DNA of 64,000 bases from Corbicula japonica (taxonomy: Eukaryota > Mollusca > Bivalvia > Venerida > Cyrenidae): NCBI GenBank assembly GCA_038501625.1, contig JAZAYU010000086.1, positions 1,364,001-1,428,000 of the forward strand, written 5' to 3'. The notes beneath the pieces were generated by a model. That model searched no databases. It saw nothing but the letters and a program-made list of their open reading frames with translations, and was not told where the DNA came from. Positions 61,276-64,000 of this stretch are shown here, one piece after another. How positions within the stretch are numbered: position 1 is the first letter of the stretch; every line of letters begins with the position of its first letter. The translations under genes were made by a program, and so were the position numbers.

Positions 61276-62132
61276 AAGACCATAAATTATGATCAATTTC
61301 TATTTCGAGATACTGTGACCATCAAGATATCAAGGTCCCTAGAAAGTAATATACCGGTACATATATTCTTTATGTCTGATATATTTTGTCCTGGAAAGAC
61401 ATTGAAAAGCAGTGACTAGATGCTACCCCAAACTTCATAAGAAGCATTATTATGGATGGTAATACATGTAGTAGTATAATATTATGTTCCAGGCAACAAA
61501 AGAGTAGTCCAATTTTCTTTATGAGATTTAATTTAATGGATTCAGAAGCAAGTTAAACGGCAAACAAACTGAAATTTGTGTTACAAGAAACTTCTTTTAT
61601 TTGCAACAAAAAGTTTTAAAAATATAGTTTACTAAGCAAAAATAAATAGTACATTGTATTTCAATTATTATATTCTCATTATGGTATTCTCATTCAATGA
61701 GAACATTTGAATAGTGTTTATATTACTTAATTTTAGCTGTTTTAAGTTTGATTGATCACTAACATGATCCTTCACTCCAAGAACTGAGCAACTGCCTTCC
61801 GAAAATCAATTATAAAGAATTTCAATTCACTACAGTAAAAGGGAGGTAAATGCGAATTGCTGGAACTTCTAGCACAGTTTTTTAGGATTAGATTAGGTCA
61901 GACGACAGTAATAAGAAATGCCTGTCGCGGATTGGACAATTTTGTCTGGGGACAATTCGGGCTTACTTTATTTTCAGAGACTCATTGGATAAAACTATAG
62001 AGAATAAACATAAATATTTGTTTTCAAAAATGTAAAATGACTTTAAAGCAGCATTGCTTTAATTTAACCCGCTCTTGTATGAAATATTACATGTATTTGG
62101 AAATATAAGCACAAATTTGCAGCATTAGTTTG

Positions 62133-62465
62133 CAGGGCACTAGACAACTTTCGGGGACAAGTACCCATACCCGCAGAAAGGGGAATTTGCAGGGGAATTT
62201 TAAAGTCATATACATGATGTTTTGACTAAAAGGTCACACACACTTGTAACATTGTTTTTTACCTCTGATTATAATAGCAAGCATATTTTGTGACTGTTGA
62301 CTTACAAATAAAACAATTGAGTTACCTTTTTATTATTTTTTTCAATTTTATTATTTTTTTGGATTTTTTAGGGGAATTTTTTCTGAAATAGGGGAAAAAA
62401 ATACTATTTTGACAGGGGAATGGGGCCCATATTCGGCCCTAAAAACTGCCAAAACGAGTGCCCTG
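62133..62465. mobile_element. 333-bp CAGGG-type MITE, right arm only, with target-site duplication
   Basis: Ends are CAGGGCACT and AGTGCCCTG, flanked on both sides by GTTTG (62128-62132 and 62466-62470). The left arm has the empty site with a single GTTTG. CAGGG termini are common in hAT-type non-autonomous elements, although those more often make 8-bp target duplications, so the superfamily is uncertain. Confidence 0.88.
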
Positions 62466-64000
62466 GTTTGGGATTATAAAATTTTAATTCACTAAAATAA
62501 ATTTGGTCCGCGCGACTAAAAGTGAAAGTAGGATTTCCGAAACGTCACAGAAATCGCGATCGCGCATGATGTGGTTGCGTCTTTAAAAATAGATGCTAAA
62601 TATAGCTACATTATACTTAGCTTCTTAAAAGTTTGTTAACTATAATTTAACATTATCATGGAAAATCCCGTCTATAAGAAAGAATTTGATCAGACCTTTT
62701 GTGTTCTGTTAGAGTTTACATATTTGAGTCTATATGGACAAATATGAATTTTCCATAGTGTATTCTTACTTAAGTTAAGGGCTGGGGCTTTAATTATATA
62801 CTTTAAAATAAAATTGATTTTTTTAAAACACTGTTTGAAAGGTGATTTGTGGCACTTTAATGAAGTTGGTGCTTTCATTATTTTGGGTTGAAGATTTGCA
62901 TACATTCTGAGGGTAATTACTTTCAGTTTAAAATTCTGAGAGAATGAGTTGATTAAGACCCTGATTTCGGGCCATTTTTTATTTGCATAAGAGTGCCACT
63001 TTGCAAAGCTGATATAGTTATGAAAAGGCGTGTTAAATGAATCACAGGAGGACTAAATCTTATAATTTAAGTCTATGGGAAACTATCTAGTGGTCTCTGA
63101 CTTATTCATTTACTGATGAATGTTTTTGGATTTTATCTACCATTGGAGCTTGAGAAATTGTTTTCTTTCTAATACATGTGAATATTTTTTAGAACCAATG
63201 ACTTCCTCCTGAAACCCTTATTACTAAAAGCAGAAGGATAACTCAGTTGTTACTTTAGATTTTTAAGAAAATTGTATATTACTTGGCAAGTTTTGCAGAA
63301 ATCATATTGGTTCTAAGAAAGAATTTTGAATTTTTTTTTCTAATTTTGCAAAATTAGAGATAGGGGAGTGGATACTTTTTGTTTTTGCTGAGTATGCAAG
63401 ATGTAAGAAATATTTTTTAAAATTCTTTTGTTAATTTCATCTGGACCCACTGCTTTAGTTAATTACCTACATTAAGAGATTTTAAAGTGGATGTTATGTC
63501 ATCGGGAGTAATTATTATGTTTTCTAATGTGCTTCTTACACATGTGACTTGTTCATTGGGTAATTGTTTGATCATAATTAGTTATGTCAGGGCATGTGAC
63601 TTTTCTTATGGGAAAACAAAACCAACACGTTAGCGACAGTGAGGCCATCTCGGGCCTCTTTCTATTCTCAGGCACCCTAACAACACTACCTGTTGCATTT
63701 GTGTTACAGTGCACTGGGTAAATGTTTGATCATAGTTTAACATTCTCCTTTTTTTCTTATAAGTTAAAGCCGTATTAGGCATAACGCTAGAATTATACTA
63801 TGTCATGTTAGTTTTGACACATATCTCTTAGGAATATGTTCCCTTTCAACTTGGAGTGAAAATTGGATATGGAATCTCAAACTAATTTTGTTTTAATATT
63901 GTCTTTCACTATTGTAATTTTTGTCCACATATTGGTTCTTTCTTTTACCACTTACAACATATTCAAACTACCGGTATAAAATAACAACAAAACAGTATAC

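Larger units (their letters stand above)
56458..64000 (-). repeat. Right arm of the large inverted duplication (continues past the window)
   Basis: Reverse complement of 17473-24943. The window's last bases (GTATACTGTTTTGTTG in reverse complement) still match the left arm at 17473, so the true arm is longer. Differences from the left arm: a shorter 117-bp array, an insertion of about 0.9 kb (58721-59605), a 333-bp insertion (62133-62465), and scattered substitutions or small indels such as an extra CCGG at about 63970. Confidence 0.93.

Noticed and set aside
17473..64000. Interpretation as one giant terminal-inverted-repeat transposon or Maverick-like virus-derived element
   Set aside because: The enclosed interval has host-type intron-containing genes and unrelated TE debris, with no transposase, integrase, polymerase B or capsid-type frame.

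Overview
This window looks like AT-rich nuclear DNA of a lophotrochozoan animal, most probably a bivalve mollusc. The reasons are intron-containing genes with GT-AG junctions and AATAAA signals, a RING-less B-box/beta-propeller (TRIM-like) protein, a nose-resistant-to-fluoxetine (nrf-6)-like acyltransferase, an IFI44-like GTPase, and very dense hairpin MITEs, tandem arrays and retroelement remnants. Nothing prokaryotic is present. The species call is an inference from style, not from a database match.

Layout. 1-7.6 kb is repeat: a 95-bp tandem array, then a roughly 2.44-kb unit (AGTAT satellite plus a 175-bp tandem array) duplicated head to tail. 8.3-10.2 kb holds an intact single-exon TRIM-like gene. 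10.2-17.5 kb is gene-poor and contains the first of three arrays of a 117-bp unit. 17,473-24,943 and 56,458-64,000 are near-identical inverted arms of at least 7.5 kb, the right one running off the window. They enclose a 31.5-kb interval.

The enclosed interval holds, in order: an nrf-6-like gene (26.1-28.4 kb, +), two adjacent related single-pass membrane microproteins (33.6-34.3 kb, -), remnants of non-LTR retroelements running into a 500-N gap, four exons of an IFI44-like gene (37.8-46.5 kb, +) with a Penelope-like reverse transcriptase buried in an intron, a FAM20-like kinase exon plus a broken second copy (48.1-48.5 kb, -), three fold-back elements (44.5-53.5 kb), a three-exon DUF4806-like gene end (53.6-54.6 kb, -) and a tRNA-like sequence (55.8 kb).

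The two arms differ by clean insertions present only in the right arm (a 333-bp CAGGG element with a 5-bp target duplication and a roughly 0.9-kb nested element) and by the size of the 117-bp array (about 20 versus 10 units). They are therefore two separately evolving copies, either an inverted segmental duplication or two haplotypes placed together by the assembler. The genes form no evident pathway. TRIM-like and IFI44-like families are both linked to innate responses in animals, but co-function here is not shown. I found no convincing new multi-gene system; the least explained items are the microprotein pair, the inverted arms and the 117-bp element.
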